Assembly: GCF_024213665.1 (NCBI RefSeq)
Contig: NZ_JANAVP010000011.1
Location: forward strand, 62,001 to 126,000
DNA from: Streptomyces sp. A3M-1-3
Lineage (GTDB): Bacteria > Actinomycetota > Actinomycetes > Streptomycetales > Streptomycetaceae
Reading direction: 5' to 3'
DNA: 64,000 bases
The notes under the pieces were generated by a model that saw only the letters and a list, made by a program, of their open reading frames with translations, was not told the DNA's origin and did not search any database. Each line of letters opens with the position of its first letter. Within the stretch, counting starts at the first letter, position 1. Positions 16,994 to 26,250 of the stretch are shown piece by piece. Made by a program: the position numbers and the translations under genes.

Positions 16994-18370
16994 GTGGACA
17001 GTGAGGAAGGCCCGCCGGAGTCGGCCGAGGAGCTCCAGGAGAGCCGCGGCCACGGCCTGTCCTCCCGTCGGCGGGTGCTGCTGGCGGTTGTGGCCGGTGC
17101 GATTCTGCTGTCCGCGGGCGGCATCGGCGCGACCGCGTTCATCAAGTCTCCGGCGGACCAGGCCTCGTCGGTCGGCCCGCCGCCCGCGGATGTCCTGACG
17201 GCGCCGGTCGAGTACCGGGTGCTCAATGACTCCGTGGTGATCCGGGGCCAGGTGACGGCGGCACAGACCGTGGACGTCTCACCGGGCTCGGGGGCCGGCC
17301 AGGAAGCCGCCAGGGCTGTGGTGACGAAGACGCCGTTCCGGGCGGGCGACACCTTCGGAGCGGGGAAGGTGCTCGTCGAGATATCCGGGCGTCCGGTTTT
17401 CGCGCTCGCCGGCAGGCTGCCCGTGTACCGGGACCTCAAGCCGGGGACCGAGGGCAAGGACGTGACCCAGCTGCAGCGCGCGCTGGAGGCGCTCGGAAAC
17501 CGGGTGGCCGGGGACCGGGACGGCTTCTTCGGACCCGGTACCAAGCGGGCCCTCTCCCGCCATTACGCGTCCATCGGCTACGACCCGCTCGCCGCGGACC
17601 CCGAGGGCGACGCCCAGGTGTCCTCGGCGGAGGATGCGGTGACGGACGCCCGCCGGGCGTGGGAGGACGCGGCGGAAGGCAAGGAGAAGAAGCGTGCCGC
17701 CGAGGATCTGGACCGGGCGCGTTCCGCGCTGTCAGCGGTCGAGGCGGCGAACGGTCCGATGCTTCCCGCCTCGGAGGTTGTCTATCTGCTGGGCTTTCCG
17801 GCCCGGGTCGAGACGCTGAAGGCATCCGTCGGGTCCGAGGCCAAGGAGAAGCTCCTCACCGTCTCCGCCGGTGAACTCGTCGTCAACGGACGCCTGGACG
17901 CCTCCAGGAAGGACCTCGTCCGGCCGGGACAGAAGGTGCAGATCCTCTCGGAGACGACCGGAGCCGAGCAGCAGGGCACCATCGCAGGCGTGACGGACGC
18001 ACCCGTACAGGAAGGCGACGGCGACGCCGACGGTGGCGGTGGCGGCCCGGAGCCCGGGGGCTACCTGGCCCGGGTCAGACCGGACAAGGCCCTGCCGGCC
18101 GCACTGGCCGGCCACGACGTACGGCTGACCGTCGAGGCAGCCTCTTCCAAGGGAAGGGTCCTGGTGGTCCCGGCCTCTGCCGTGTCCGCGGGCGCCGACG
18201 GGAAGACCGTGGTGTACGTGTACCGGCCGGACAACAAGGACCGGCGCCGTGTCGAGGTCGCGACGGGCACCACGGGCAACGGTTTCGTCGCCGTCCGCCC
18301 GCTGAGCGGTGGCCCGTTGCGTACCGGAGACCAGGTCATCGTCGGGATCCGGGAAGGCGGCGGGGCGTGA
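16994..18370 (+). CDS. MacA/HlyD-like adaptor with peptidoglycan-binding domain
   Basis: Membrane-anchored extracytoplasmic subunit of a MacAB-type exporter. One helix near residues 25-45 (RRRVLLAVVAGAILLSAGGIG) is followed by a barrel/lipoyl-like part, a PG_binding_1 segment (KPGTEGKDVTQLQRAL to GPGTKRALS, about residues 150-185), a coiled coil rich in Glu/Lys/Asp/Arg (200-245) and a C-terminal HlyD-like domain (VVPASAVSAGADGKTVVYVY). GTG at 16994 gives 458 residues; the ribosome site is weak. It overlaps the ATPase gene as GTGA. The wall-binding module would fix the complex to peptidoglycan in place of an outer-membrane partner. The substrate is unknown. Confidence 0.85.
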   Translation: MDSEEGPPESAEELQESRGHGLSSRRRVLLAVVAGAILLSAGGIGATAFIKSPADQASSVGPPPADVLTAPVEYRVLNDSVVIRGQVTAAQTVDVSPGSGAGQEAARAVVTKTPFRAGDTFGAGKVLVEISGRPVFALAGRLPVYRDLKPGTEGKDVTQLQRALEALGNRVAGDRDGFFGPGTKRALSRHYASIGYDPLAADPEGDAQVSSAEDAVTDARRAWEDAAEGKEKKRAAEDLDRARSALSAVEAANGPMLPASEVVYLLGFPARVETLKASVGSEAKEKLLTVSAGELVVNGRLDASRKDLVRPGQKVQILSETTGAEQQGTIAGVTDAPVQEGDGDADGGGGGPEPGGYLARVRPDKALPAALAGHDVRLTVEAASSKGRVLVVPASAVSAGADGKTVVYVYRPDNKDRRRVEVATGTTGNGFVAVRPLSGGPLRTGDQVIVGIREGGGA

Positions 18371-19059
18371 GCACGCCGGTCATCGAGTTCCGCGGGGTGG
18401 CGCTCACCTATCCGGGTCCGCCGCCCGTCTCCGCGCTCAAGCCGTCGGATCTGCGCATCGAGCCGGGTGAGTACATCACCGTGGTCGGCCCTTCAGGTTC
18501 GGGCAAGTCGACGTTTCTCAACGTCGTCGGGCTGCTGGACGCGCCGACGGCGGGTACGTACCTGCTGGACGGGATCGACACGGGTGAGCTGCCCGACGCC
18601 GACCGTACCGCCCTGCGCGGCCGGCGGATCGGCTTCGTCTTCCAGAGTTTCCATCTGCTGCCGCACCGCAGCGCCATGGAGAACGTGCGACTGGCGATGC
18701 TCTACAGCCATGCGGTGCCGCGCGCCGACCGGCCCTCCCGCGCTCGCGCCGCGCTCCGGCGCGTCGGCCTGGGGCACCGCGTCGACGCACAGCCCACGCG
18801 GCTGTCCGGCGGTGAGCGCCAACGCGTCGCCATTGCCCGCGCCTTGGTGGCCCGCCCCTCCCTGCTCCTGTGTGACGAGCCGACCGGCAACCTCGACTCC
18901 GGGACCGCGGAGTCGATCCTGGCACTCCTCGACGAACTGCACGGTGACGGCATGACCGTGGTCGTGATCACACATGACCCCGGTGTGGCCGCCCGTGCCC
19001 GGCGCACCCTGACCATCCGCGACGGCGAACTCAGCGAGACCCGGCGGGTGGACGCGTGA
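18367..19059 (+). CDS. MacB/LolD-like ABC ATPase
   Basis: ATP-binding subunit of the three-gene exporter. Walker A GPSGSGKS, Q-loop VFQSFHLLPH, signature LSGGERQR and Walker B LLLCDEPTGNLDS are intact. Length of 230 residues is normal. It overlaps both neighbours by 4 bp (GTGA at each end), so the three subunits are made in step. Confidence 0.93.
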   Translation: MSTPVIEFRGVALTYPGPPPVSALKPSDLRIEPGEYITVVGPSGSGKSTFLNVVGLLDAPTAGTYLLDGIDTGELPDADRTALRGRRIGFVFQSFHLLPHRSAMENVRLAMLYSHAVPRADRPSRARAALRRVGLGHRVDAQPTRLSGGERQRVAIARALVARPSLLLCDEPTGNLDSGTAESILALLDELHGDGMTVVVITHDPGVAARARRTLTIRDGELSETRRVDA

Positions 19060-20321
19060 GGCGCCCGCGCTTCCCGCGACGGGACTCACGCCCCCGGCAG
19101 CCGGTGGAGCCGTCCCGCCTGGCCTGGCGGGACCTGCTCTCCGAGGCGCTCGCCGGGGTGCTGCAGCGGCCGGCGCGTTCGGCGCTGACCGCTCTTGGCA
19201 CGGTGCTCGGTGTCGGGACCTTCGTGGCGATCCTCGGGCTGACCGCCACCACGTCCGCACAGATCGATTCGCGCTTCAACGTGCTCACCGCCACCGAGGT
19301 GACGGTCGAGGACACCGGCGGGGACGGGCCCGAGGACGCCAAGGATACGCTGTCGTTCCCCGAGGACGCGGATGCCAGGATCGAGCGGCTGAACGGTGTC
19401 GAAGCCGCCGGGGTCTACTGGGGCGTCGATGCCAAGCGCGCCGGCTCGGTCCGGGCCGCGCCCATCGGGGAGCCGGCGCGGGGAGACGAGACGCCGGTGG
19501 TGGCGACGTCGTCGGGAGTGCTGCGGGCCGCCCGGCCGGATCTGGTCCAGGGGCGCATCTACGACCCCTGGCACGACCGGAACCGCCAGCACGTGGCGGT
19601 ACTCGGTTCGGGCGTCGCCGCCCGGCTGGGCATCACCACGCTGGAGACGGCACCGGCCGTCTTCGTCGGTGATGTGCCCTTCGCCGTGATCGGGATCCTC
19701 CGCGACGTCGATCGCAAGCCCGACCTGCTGACGGCCGTCATGGTGCCGCGCTCGGCCGCCGAGCACCTGTGGGGGAAACCGGAAGGCGAACGGGCCCGCA
19801 TGCTGGTGTCGACGCGCGTCGGTGCGGCGGTCCAGATCGCGCGCGAGGCTCCCATGGCGCTGCGCGCGGACCACCCGGACTTCTTCAGATCGGTCGCGCC
19901 CCCCGATCCCAGGACGCTGCGCTCGAACGTCACCTCCGACCTGAACCAGCTCTTCCTGATCCTCGCGGCGATCTGCCTGGTCATCGGCGCGGTCGGCATC
20001 GCCAATACGACCCTGGTCGCCGTGCTGGAGAGAACGGGGGAGATCGGCCTGCGCCGCTCGCTCGGGGCGCGGGGCCGCCACATCACCGGGCAGTTCCTGG
20101 CCGAGTCGGGCGCCCTGGGGACCGTAGGAGGCCTGGTGGGTACCTCGCTCGGCACGCTGACCGTGCTCGCCGTGGCGATCGTCCGGGACTGGACTCCGGT
20201 GGTGCATCCGGCGACCGTTGCCGTGGCTCCGGTCGTCGGTCTGCTCACGGGTGTACTGGCAGGGCTGTATCCGGCGTGGCGGGCAGCCCGCATCCAGCCG
20301 GCGGAGGCGCTGCGCCGCTGA
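19056..20321 (+). CDS. MacB-like FtsX permease
   Basis: Permease with the MacB layout: one N-terminal helix (ALTALGTVLGVGTFVAILGLT, residues 43-63), a periplasm-type MacB core domain (about 70-280), then three C-terminal helices (LFLILAAICLVIGAVGIANTT and two more) carrying the FtsX motif RTGEIGLRRSLGARG. Its 421 residues are close to the C-terminal part of MacB without the ATPase. It is the last gene of the export operon, with a bidirectional hairpin 35 bp after the stop. In Gram-positive bacteria such systems commonly export peptides or confer tolerance to antimicrobial peptides; that role here is inference. Confidence 0.9.
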   Translation: MRRPRFPRRDSRPRQPVEPSRLAWRDLLSEALAGVLQRPARSALTALGTVLGVGTFVAILGLTATTSAQIDSRFNVLTATEVTVEDTGGDGPEDAKDTLSFPEDADARIERLNGVEAAGVYWGVDAKRAGSVRAAPIGEPARGDETPVVATSSGVLRAARPDLVQGRIYDPWHDRNRQHVAVLGSGVAARLGITTLETAPAVFVGDVPFAVIGILRDVDRKPDLLTAVMVPRSAAEHLWGKPEGERARMLVSTRVGAAVQIAREAPMALRADHPDFFRSVAPPDPRTLRSNVTSDLNQLFLILAAICLVIGAVGIANTTLVAVLERTGEIGLRRSLGARGRHITGQFLAESGALGTVGGLVGTSLGTLTVLAVAIVRDWTPVVHPATVAVAPVVGLLTGVLAGLYPAWRAARIQPAEALRR

Positions 20322-20355
20322 TCCGGACGAGCCGGAGGAGTACGAAGAGCCCGCA

Positions 20356-20386
20356 GGCCCGGACGCACCCGAGGGGCGTCCGGGCC
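20356..20386. terminator. Bidirectional hairpin between convergent genes
   Basis: GGCCCGGACGC (20356-20366) pairs with GCGTCCGGGCC (20376-20386) around a 9-nt loop, between the exporter operon and the leftward D,D-carboxypeptidase gene. Confidence 0.8.
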
Positions 20387-20393
20387 GGGGAAC

Positions 20394-21443
20394 TCAGTCG
20401 CGCTGCGCGCCCTCGGGCAGCTGACGCAGCTTCATGGTCGTCGCGGTGCTGGAGCCGAAGCCGAAGTCCAGCAGCTTGCCCGCGTCCTTGTAACGCTCGG
20501 TGACGTTGGTGCTGGCCAGGACGACCCCGACGTACGTCTTGTCGCCGCGGGTGGCGGAGAAGATCAGGCAGGGACCGGCCGTGCTGCCGGTGCCGGTCTT
20601 GATGCCGTTGGCGCCGCTGTAGGAGCCGAGCAGCTTGTTCGTGTTGTACCAGGTGTACGTGCGCGTGCCGCCGGTGCTGGTCGTCGCGGGAGCGACGTAC
20701 TTGGTGGCGGCCACCACGCTGCGCAGCGTCGAGCCCCGCAGCGCGTAGCTGCCGAGGGTCGCCAGGTCGCGCGGGGTGGAGTAGTTGTTGCCGGTCGACG
20801 AAATGCCGTCGAACGAGTCGAACTTGGTGTTGGTCATCCCGAGCGCGGCGGCCTTGGCGTTCATCTGGCCGATGAACTGCTTGGTCCGCGCGGCCTGGGT
20901 GGAGCCCACACCGAAGGTGTCGGCGAGCGCGTACGCCGCGTCACAGCCGGACGGGAGCATCAGCCCGTGCAGCAGCTGCCTGACGGTGACCTTGTCGCCG
21001 GTCTTCAGGTCCGCGGTGCTGGCGCCCGTCCTGGTGACGTAGTCGCGGTAGGTCTGCGAGATCGTCACCTTGCGGTTGAGGTCGACGCCGGGGGTGTTGA
21101 CGACCACCGCAGCCGTCATGACCTTGGTGGTGCTGGCCATCTCCCGCTTGATGTCGGCGGCCTTGCCGTACTTCTTGGCTCCGGTGGTCCGTTCCAGCAG
21201 GTACGCGCCCTTGGCGCTGATCGTCGGCAGGGGCACAGCTGCCTGGGCGGACGAGAACAGCGGCGAGACCGCCAGCGCCACGCCGCCGGCGACGACTGCC
21301 GTGGCGGCTCTGCGCAGGCCCTTGCGGGCTTTGTGGCTGGGCTTGCGGCCGGCCTTGAGGCTGGGGGATATCAATGAACGCTCCGAGTTCGCGAATGCGT
21401 CGAAAGGGGACCGGGGGTGTAGGGGTCCCGATAGGAGACTCAT
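20394..21443 (-). CDS. D-alanyl-D-alanine carboxypeptidase (S11 family)
   Basis: Exported penicillin-binding protein that trims the terminal D-Ala from peptidoglycan pentapeptides. The active-site set is visible: S104-T-T-K107, S165GC (SxC in place of the usual SxN) and KTG at 282-284. A basic, hydrophobic export signal spans residues 30-69 (KARKGLRRAATAVVAGGVALAVS, cleavage near SSAQA). ATG at 21443 gives 349 residues and an unusually long N-terminal region. A start at the TTG near 21370, closer to the signal peptide, is possible. No C-terminal amphipathic anchor is evident. It stands alone and converges with the exporter operon. Confidence 0.88.
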   Translation of the reverse strand: MSLLSGPLHPRSPFDAFANSERSLISPSLKAGRKPSHKARKGLRRAATAVVAGGVALAVSPLFSSAQAAVPLPTISAKGAYLLERTTGAKKYGKAADIKREMASTTKVMTAAVVVNTPGVDLNRKVTISQTYRDYVTRTGASTADLKTGDKVTVRQLLHGLMLPSGCDAAYALADTFGVGSTQAARTKQFIGQMNAKAAALGMTNTKFDSFDGISSTGNNYSTPRDLATLGSYALRGSTLRSVVAATKYVAPATTSTGGTRTYTWYNTNKLLGSYSGANGIKTGTGSTAGPCLIFSATRGDKTYVGVVLASTNVTERYKDAGKLLDFGFGSSTATTMKLRQLPEGAQRD

Positions 21444-21545
21444 GAGCGGCTCGAAGGGATGTACGTGTAGCGGGCAGAAGTTCCAGTCGATCGCGTCCTG
21501 CATGCTGGACGCGGCTTTCTGATGCACCCCTGTTGTATCTAAGCT

Positions 21546-22193
21546 GTGCGCATGCCAGCCGCCGCTCCCGCCGCCGACCGCGTCTACACGCACATCAAGC
21601 AGGCCGTCCTGGACCGCCGTTACGGGGGCGGCACCCTCCTCACCGAGGGCGAACTCGCCGAAGCGGTCGGGGTGTCCCGCACGCCCGTGCGCGAGGCGCT
21701 GCTCAAGCTCGAGGTCGAGGGGCTGATCAAGCTCTATCCGAAGAAGGGCGCGCTCGTCCTGCCCGTCTCCGCGCAGGAGATCGCCGATGTCGTAGAGACC
21801 CGGCTGCTGGTCGAGGAGCACGCCGCGCGCAAGGCCGTACCCGCACCGCCGCACCTGCTCGCACGGCTCGAAGAGCTGCTGGAGCAGCAGAAGCGGCAGG
21901 CGGACGCCGGCGACCTGGCCGCGGTCGCGGTCACCGACCGCTGCTTCCACGCGGAGATCGTCCGCAGCGGCGGGAACGAGATCCTCTCCCGCCTCTACGA
22001 CCAGTTGCGCGACCGGCAGTTGAGGATGGGCGTCGCCGTGATGCACTCCCACCCCGACCGGATCGCCAAGAACATCGTCGAGCACGGCGAGATCCTCGAA
22101 GCGCTGCGCGCGGGCGATCCCGACGCCGCGGCCGCCCTGGTGCACCGCCACGTCGGCTGGTTCAGCAACCTGGCCCGGGGCGAGGTCCGATGA
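21546..22193 (+). CDS. GntR family regulator (FCD subfamily)
   Basis: Winged-helix repressor. The N-terminal domain has the GntR signature LTEGELAEAVGVSRTPVREALLKLEVEGLI (split here as LTEGELAEAVGVSRTPVREA then LLKLEVEGLI), residues about 36-65. The all-helical FCD effector domain follows, with the metal-ligand pattern D..H (TDRCFHAEIV), and EHGEILEALRAGD. The start is GTG 21546 or ATG 21552; TAAGCT lies just upstream, so a leaderless transcript from ATG 21552 is possible. It overlaps the MFS gene as ATGA, so it probably controls that transporter. Confidence 0.9.
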   Translation: MRMPAAAPAADRVYTHIKQAVLDRRYGGGTLLTEGELAEAVGVSRTPVREALLKLEVEGLIKLYPKKGALVLPVSAQEIADVVETRLLVEEHAARKAVPAPPHLLARLEELLEQQKRQADAGDLAAVAVTDRCFHAEIVRSGGNEILSRLYDQLRDRQLRMGVAVMHSHPDRIAKNIVEHGEILEALRAGDPDAAAALVHRHVGWFSNLARGEVR

Positions 22194-23503
22194 GCGCCGC
22201 CGCGGTCGCACTGCCCGGAGACCCACCCGGCGGCCGGCGCGCTGCTGCGGTCTGGGGCATCGGCGTCGCCGTCTACTTCGTCGCCGTCACCTTCCGTACC
22301 AGCCTGGGCGTCGCGGGCCTCGACGCGGCCGACCGCTTCGACGTGGGCGCCTCCGCGCTGTCCACGTTCTCGATCCTGCAGCTCCTCGTCTACGCGGGCA
22401 TGCAGATACCCGTCGGCCTCATGGTCGACCGGCTCGGCGCCAAGAAGGTCCTCACCCTCGGAGTCGTCCTTTTCACCGTCGGCCAGCTCGGCTTCGCGCT
22501 CTCCCCCTCGTACGGCACGGCGCTCGCCTCGCGGGCCCTGCTGGGCTGCGGCGACGCGATGACGTTCATCAGCGTGCTGCGGCTCGGCTCCCGCTGGTTC
22601 CCCGCCCGGCGCGGACCACTCATCGGGCAGGTCGCCGCGTTCTTCGGGATGGCGGGCAACCTCGTCTCCACGATCTTCATCTCCCGTACGCTGCACGACC
22701 TCGGCTGGACCACGACCTTCGCCGGCAGCGCGGTGGCGGGTCTCGTCGTCCTCGTCCCGCTGGTGCTCTTCCTCAAGGACCACCCGGAAGGGCATGAACC
22801 GGCGCCCGTGCAGCGCGCCGGCCGGAGCTTCGTCCGCCGGCAGATCGCCGAGTCCTGGCGCGAGCCCGGCACCCGGCTGGGCCTGTGGGTGCACTTCACG
22901 ACCCAGTTCCCGGCGATGGTCTTCCTGCTGCTGTGGGGCATGCCGTTCCTGGTCGAGGCACAGGGCCTGTCCCGGACGACCGCGGGCGAACTGCTCACCC
23001 TGGTCGTGCTCTCCAACATGGCGCTGGGCCTGGTGTACGGGCAGATCATCGCCCGCCACCACGCCGCCCGCACCCCGCTCGCCCTCGGTACGGTCGCGGC
23101 GACCGCGCTGCTGTGGGTGGCCACTCTCGCGTACCCGCTCGCGAACCGCGGCCACGCTGCGCCGATGTGGCTGCTGATCACCCTGTGCACGGTGCTCGGC
23201 GCGTGCGGCCCCGCCTCGATGATCGGCTTCGACTTCGCCCGCCCCGCGAATCCGCCGGAGCGTCAGGGCACGGCCTCCGGAATCGTCAACATGGGTGGTT
23301 TCATCGCCTCGATGACGACGCTGTTCGCGGTGGGCGTCCTGCTGGACGCCACCGGCGACGACTACCGCATCGCTTTCGCCTCGGTGTTCGTCCTTCAGGC
23401 GCTGGGCGTCGCCCAGATCCTGCGGCTGCGCAACCGCACTGCCCGCCGCGAACGCGACCACCTGGTCGCCAGCCGCGTCGAGACGGTGCACGTCCCGGCC
23501 TGA
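22190..23503 (+). CDS. MFS transporter
   Basis: Twelve-helix major facilitator of 437 residues. The loop 2-3 signature appears as GLMVDRLGAKKVL, and hydrophobic helices are regularly spaced through the whole length. The central loop (KDHPEGHEPAPVQRAG) separates the two halves. It is translationally coupled to the GntR gene upstream. The substrate may be an organic acid or a nucleobase, as is common for FCD-GntR/MFS pairs, but the sequence does not settle this. Confidence 0.88.
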   Translation: MSAAAVALPGDPPGGRRAAAVWGIGVAVYFVAVTFRTSLGVAGLDAADRFDVGASALSTFSILQLLVYAGMQIPVGLMVDRLGAKKVLTLGVVLFTVGQLGFALSPSYGTALASRALLGCGDAMTFISVLRLGSRWFPARRGPLIGQVAAFFGMAGNLVSTIFISRTLHDLGWTTTFAGSAVAGLVVLVPLVLFLKDHPEGHEPAPVQRAGRSFVRRQIAESWREPGTRLGLWVHFTTQFPAMVFLLLWGMPFLVEAQGLSRTTAGELLTLVVLSNMALGLVYGQIIARHHAARTPLALGTVAATALLWVATLAYPLANRGHAAPMWLLITLCTVLGACGPASMIGFDFARPANPPERQGTASGIVNMGGFIASMTTLFAVGVLLDATGDDYRIAFASVFVLQALGVAQILRLRNRTARRERDHLVASRVETVHVPA

Positions 23504-23516
23504 ACCGCCCGAGGGG

Positions 23517-24341
23517 TCAGGGTGTGACGGCGAACTCACGCAGGATCGCGTCGGCGATAGCCTGGTCGCCCTCCACCTTGATACGGTCCGCCACCGCCTG
23601 CGGCCTGACCCGGCCGCAGGCCAGCCGTACGTACGTCTCCCAGTCCATCGCCAGCGTCGCCGCCGGGCCGAGTGAGGGCGCCCCGTCGATCGAGCCGCGC
23701 CCGTCGGCGTCCACCCGGACCGTGCGCATGAACTCCAGCGGGCCGTGCACGTCGAGCACCACGGCCGAGTTCACCGGTGCGCCGGCCCGCTTGGCGACCA
23801 CCTTCGGCAGCCCCTCCAGCAGCAGGTCGCGCGTGACGTGCGCGCCGGGGGAGTCCAGGTTCCCGGGCTTGCCGAGGGCGGTACGCAGGTCCTGCTCGTG
23901 CACCCAGACATCGAACGCCCGCTGCCGCAGCGCGTGTTCCAGCGTCACTTCCAAGCCCAGCGGCCCGCGCACGAGCGCCGACGGATCGCGCTTCTCGTTC
24001 CGCAGCTGCCGCGAGCGCCGGATGATCGTGTACTCCAGCTCCGCGGTCATCTCGGGCGCGGTGTGGTGGCGCCGTACGTCGACCTGCACCTCCATGTACC
24101 GGGTGAACTCGTCGACGACGTGGTACAGGTCGCGAGGGAGGGTGTGAATGGGCCGCGGGTCGCCGAGCTGTTCGCAGTCGATGCCGATGACGTGCGAGAC
24201 GATGTCGCGCACGGACCAGCCGGGGCACGGAGTGGCCCTGTTCCACTCTCCTTCGACGAGTGGCTGAACCAGCTCGGATATCGCTTCGACGGAGTGCGTC
24301 CAGGCATCGGCGTAGGGCTGGAGGCTGGAATGGACGGTCAC
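23517..24341 (-). CDS. Maleylpyruvate isomerase / mycothiol-dependent enzyme family (DinB-like)
   Basis: DinB-fold protein of the MDMPI N-terminal family, usually metal- and mycothiol-dependent. The N-terminal bundle contains TPCPGWSVRDIVSHVIG (residues 39-55) with the family His. Further possible ligands occur in TLEHALRQRAFDVWVHEQDLR. The C-terminal part (residues 170-270) resembles an SCP2-like domain (VLDVHGPLEFMRTVRV). The 274 residues fit the family. It ends 13 bp from the convergent MFS gene. Mycothiol as cofactor is consistent with an actinomycete. The substrate is unknown. Confidence 0.85.
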   Translation of the reverse strand: MTVHSSLQPYADAWTHSVEAISELVQPLVEGEWNRATPCPGWSVRDIVSHVIGIDCEQLGDPRPIHTLPRDLYHVVDEFTRYMEVQVDVRRHHTAPEMTAELEYTIIRRSRQLRNEKRDPSALVRGPLGLEVTLEHALRQRAFDVWVHEQDLRTALGKPGNLDSPGAHVTRDLLLEGLPKVVAKRAGAPVNSAVVLDVHGPLEFMRTVRVDADGRGSIDGAPSLGPAATLAMDWETYVRLACGRVRPQAVADRIKVEGDQAIADAILREFAVTP

Positions 24342-24499
24342 GTGACCCCTCGTGCGGTTCAGTTGCGTTTGCGCGGGCTGGACTGGGCGGCGTGGGAGGC
24401 TCGGCAGTTAAGTTACGCTGCCGGGCGGCACCCCGGCAGTGCTTTCGTGTGACGATCGTAGGCCCGTGTTGAAGGCTCGAATGCCAGGACGGTGGTAGT

Positions 24500-25294
24500 G
24501 TGCGCGCCTCCCTCATCCAGATCGCCGTAAACCCAGATGAATCGGTCAATTCTCGTCGGCAGCGGATGGCTGCCCTGGTACGGGAACAGCGCGGCGCGGA
24601 CCTGGTGGTCCTGCCCGAGCTCTGGCCCGTCGGCGCCTTCGCGTACGAGATGTTCGCCGAAGAGGCCGAACCCCTCGAAGGCCCCACCTACGAGGCGATG
24701 TCCAAGGCGGTCGCCGACGCCGGCGTCTGGCTGCACGCGGGCTCGATCGTCGAACGGGACCCTGGTGGCGCGCTCTACAACACCTCGCTGGTGTTCTCCC
24801 CCGACGGCGAACTCGTCCGCAGCTACCGCAAGATCCACCGCTTCGGCTTCGACAAGGGCGAGGCCGTCATGATGGGCGCCGGCGCCGAACTCGTCACCGT
24901 ACGGCTCCCGGACACCACGCTCGGCCTCGCCACCTGCTACGACCTCCGCTTCCCCGAGCTGTTCCGCGGCCTCGTCGACGCCGGCGCGCAGACCCTCGTC
25001 ATCCCGGCCGGCTGGCCCGCCAGGCGCCGCGACCACTGGACGCTGCTGGCCCGGGCCCGGGCCGTCGAGAACCAGGCGTACGTCCTGGCCTGCGGCACTG
25101 CGGGCACGCACGCGGGCGTCGAACAGGCCGGACACAGCATCGTCATCGACCCCTGGGGCACGGTGCTCGCGGAGGCGGGCGCGGCCGAGGAGGTCCTCAC
25201 GGTGGACCTCGACCCCGCGAAGGTCACCACGACACGCGAACAGTTCCCGGCCCTGAAGGACCGCCGACTGGGCCTGCCGGTGCCGCCCCGCTAG
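24500..25294 (+). CDS. Carbon-nitrogen hydrolase (omega-amidase-like nitrilase)
   Basis: Nitrilase-superfamily amidase. The catalytic triad is in place: Glu40 in VVLPELW, Lys111 in YRKIHRFGF and Cys146 in LATCYDLRFPELFR. The Cys region resembles Nit2/omega-amidases, which hydrolyse alpha-ketoglutaramate-type amides; the precise substrate is not certain. GTG at 24500 gives 264 residues. Its TAG shares 4 bp with the stop of the convergent methyltransferase gene. It is divergent from the mycothiol-type gene across 158 bp that must hold both promoters. Confidence 0.88.
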   Translation: MRASLIQIAVNPDESVNSRRQRMAALVREQRGADLVVLPELWPVGAFAYEMFAEEAEPLEGPTYEAMSKAVADAGVWLHAGSIVERDPGGALYNTSLVFSPDGELVRSYRKIHRFGFDKGEAVMMGAGAELVTVRLPDTTLGLATCYDLRFPELFRGLVDAGAQTLVIPAGWPARRRDHWTLLARARAVENQAYVLACGTAGTHAGVEQAGHSIVIDPWGTVLAEAGAAEEVLTVDLDPAKVTTTREQFPALKDRRLGLPVPPR

Positions 25295-26022
25295 GTGTCG
25301 CGGCGGAACAGGGCGGTCCAGAGGAACGGCTCGCCGAAGCGCGGGGACTCGGGCGGTTCGTCGTGCATGCGACGCAGCTCGACCTCCGTCAGGTCGGAGA
25401 AGATCCAGCGCAGGGACTCCGGCGTGTAGGCGAGGCCGCCGTGGAGGCGGGACTGGCGGTAGAAGTCGGCGTCGGGGAGTTCGGACCCCATCGCGCCGGC
25501 CGCGAAACAGGTGAGGGCGAACAGCCCGCCGGGTGCGAGGTGTTGGTCGAGCAGTGCGAGGTAGCTGATCCGGCGGTGCGGCGGCAGATGGTGGAAGCAG
25601 CCGGAGTCGTAGATCAGGTCGTACGGGCCGCCGAGTTCGGCGCCGGCCATGGCGAAGGCGTCCCCGCAGCGGAATCGGACCTTGGCCCCCGACTCGCGGG
25701 CGCGGTCCTCGCCCCAGGCAATGGCCATGGGGGAGAGGTCGACGGCGTCCACCTCGAAGCCCAGCGAGGCGAGGTGCAGGGCATTGCGGCCCGGACCGCA
25801 TCCCAGGTCGAGAGCGCGGCCCTTGGTGATCAGGCCGCTGTCGAGGTACGAGATGAGACTCTCGTCCGGCTTCGCCACGAAGAACGGAACCGGCTTGGAG
25901 CGGTCCGCGTAGAAGCTGTCCCACCAGGAGGCGCCTTCGGTTGTCCAGCGGTCGGCCTCCGGCGCGAACAGGCCGTCCAGGAGCCTGAGTACGTCCTCCA
26001 CCGCGCGTATGTTCCGGTCCAT
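25291..26022 (-). CDS. Class I SAM-dependent methyltransferase
   Basis: Rossmann-type methyltransferase of 243 residues. The SAM-binding motif I is LDLGCGPGRNAL; motif II region VDAVDLSPMAI and the acidic YDSGCFHHLPPHRR segment follow. The substrate cannot be inferred. ATG at 26022 is set by AAGGGGAT 5 nt upstream. The gene converges with the amidase gene, sharing 4 bp. Confidence 0.87.
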   Translation of the reverse strand: MDRNIRAVEDVLRLLDGLFAPEADRWTTEGASWWDSFYADRSKPVPFFVAKPDESLISYLDSGLITKGRALDLGCGPGRNALHLASLGFEVDAVDLSPMAIAWGEDRARESGAKVRFRCGDAFAMAGAELGGPYDLIYDSGCFHHLPPHRRISYLALLDQHLAPGGLFALTCFAAGAMGSELPDADFYRQSRLHGGLAYTPESLRWIFSDLTEVELRRMHDEPPESPRFGEPFLWTALFRRDT

Positions 26023-26217
26023 CGGATCCCCTTTCCTGATCCGGCGATCGTAGGTCCGACCGACACAAAAGCCCAGATCAGGCGGTGTTGCCGGATGCTT
26101 TCACCGGCCGCGTGAGGGGATCGGCCGAGGGCGCGAGAGTCCATCCATCTGCGGGTGGGGGCAAACGCCGCCCCCGCCCCCGCCGAAGGCTGTCACGGAG
26201 GCAATCCGAGCTACGCC

Positions 26218-26238
26218 GATCCGAGTTTCTCGGGGATC
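26218..26238 (-). terminator. Small hairpin after LURP-one gene
   Basis: GATCC-GAG..CTCGG-GGATC pairs around TTT, 12 bp past the stop of the leftward gene at 26251. The surrounding 26023-26217 holds only promoter-like DNA for the methyltransferase. Confidence 0.45.
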
Positions 26239-26250
26239 CGCCGGCCGCGC

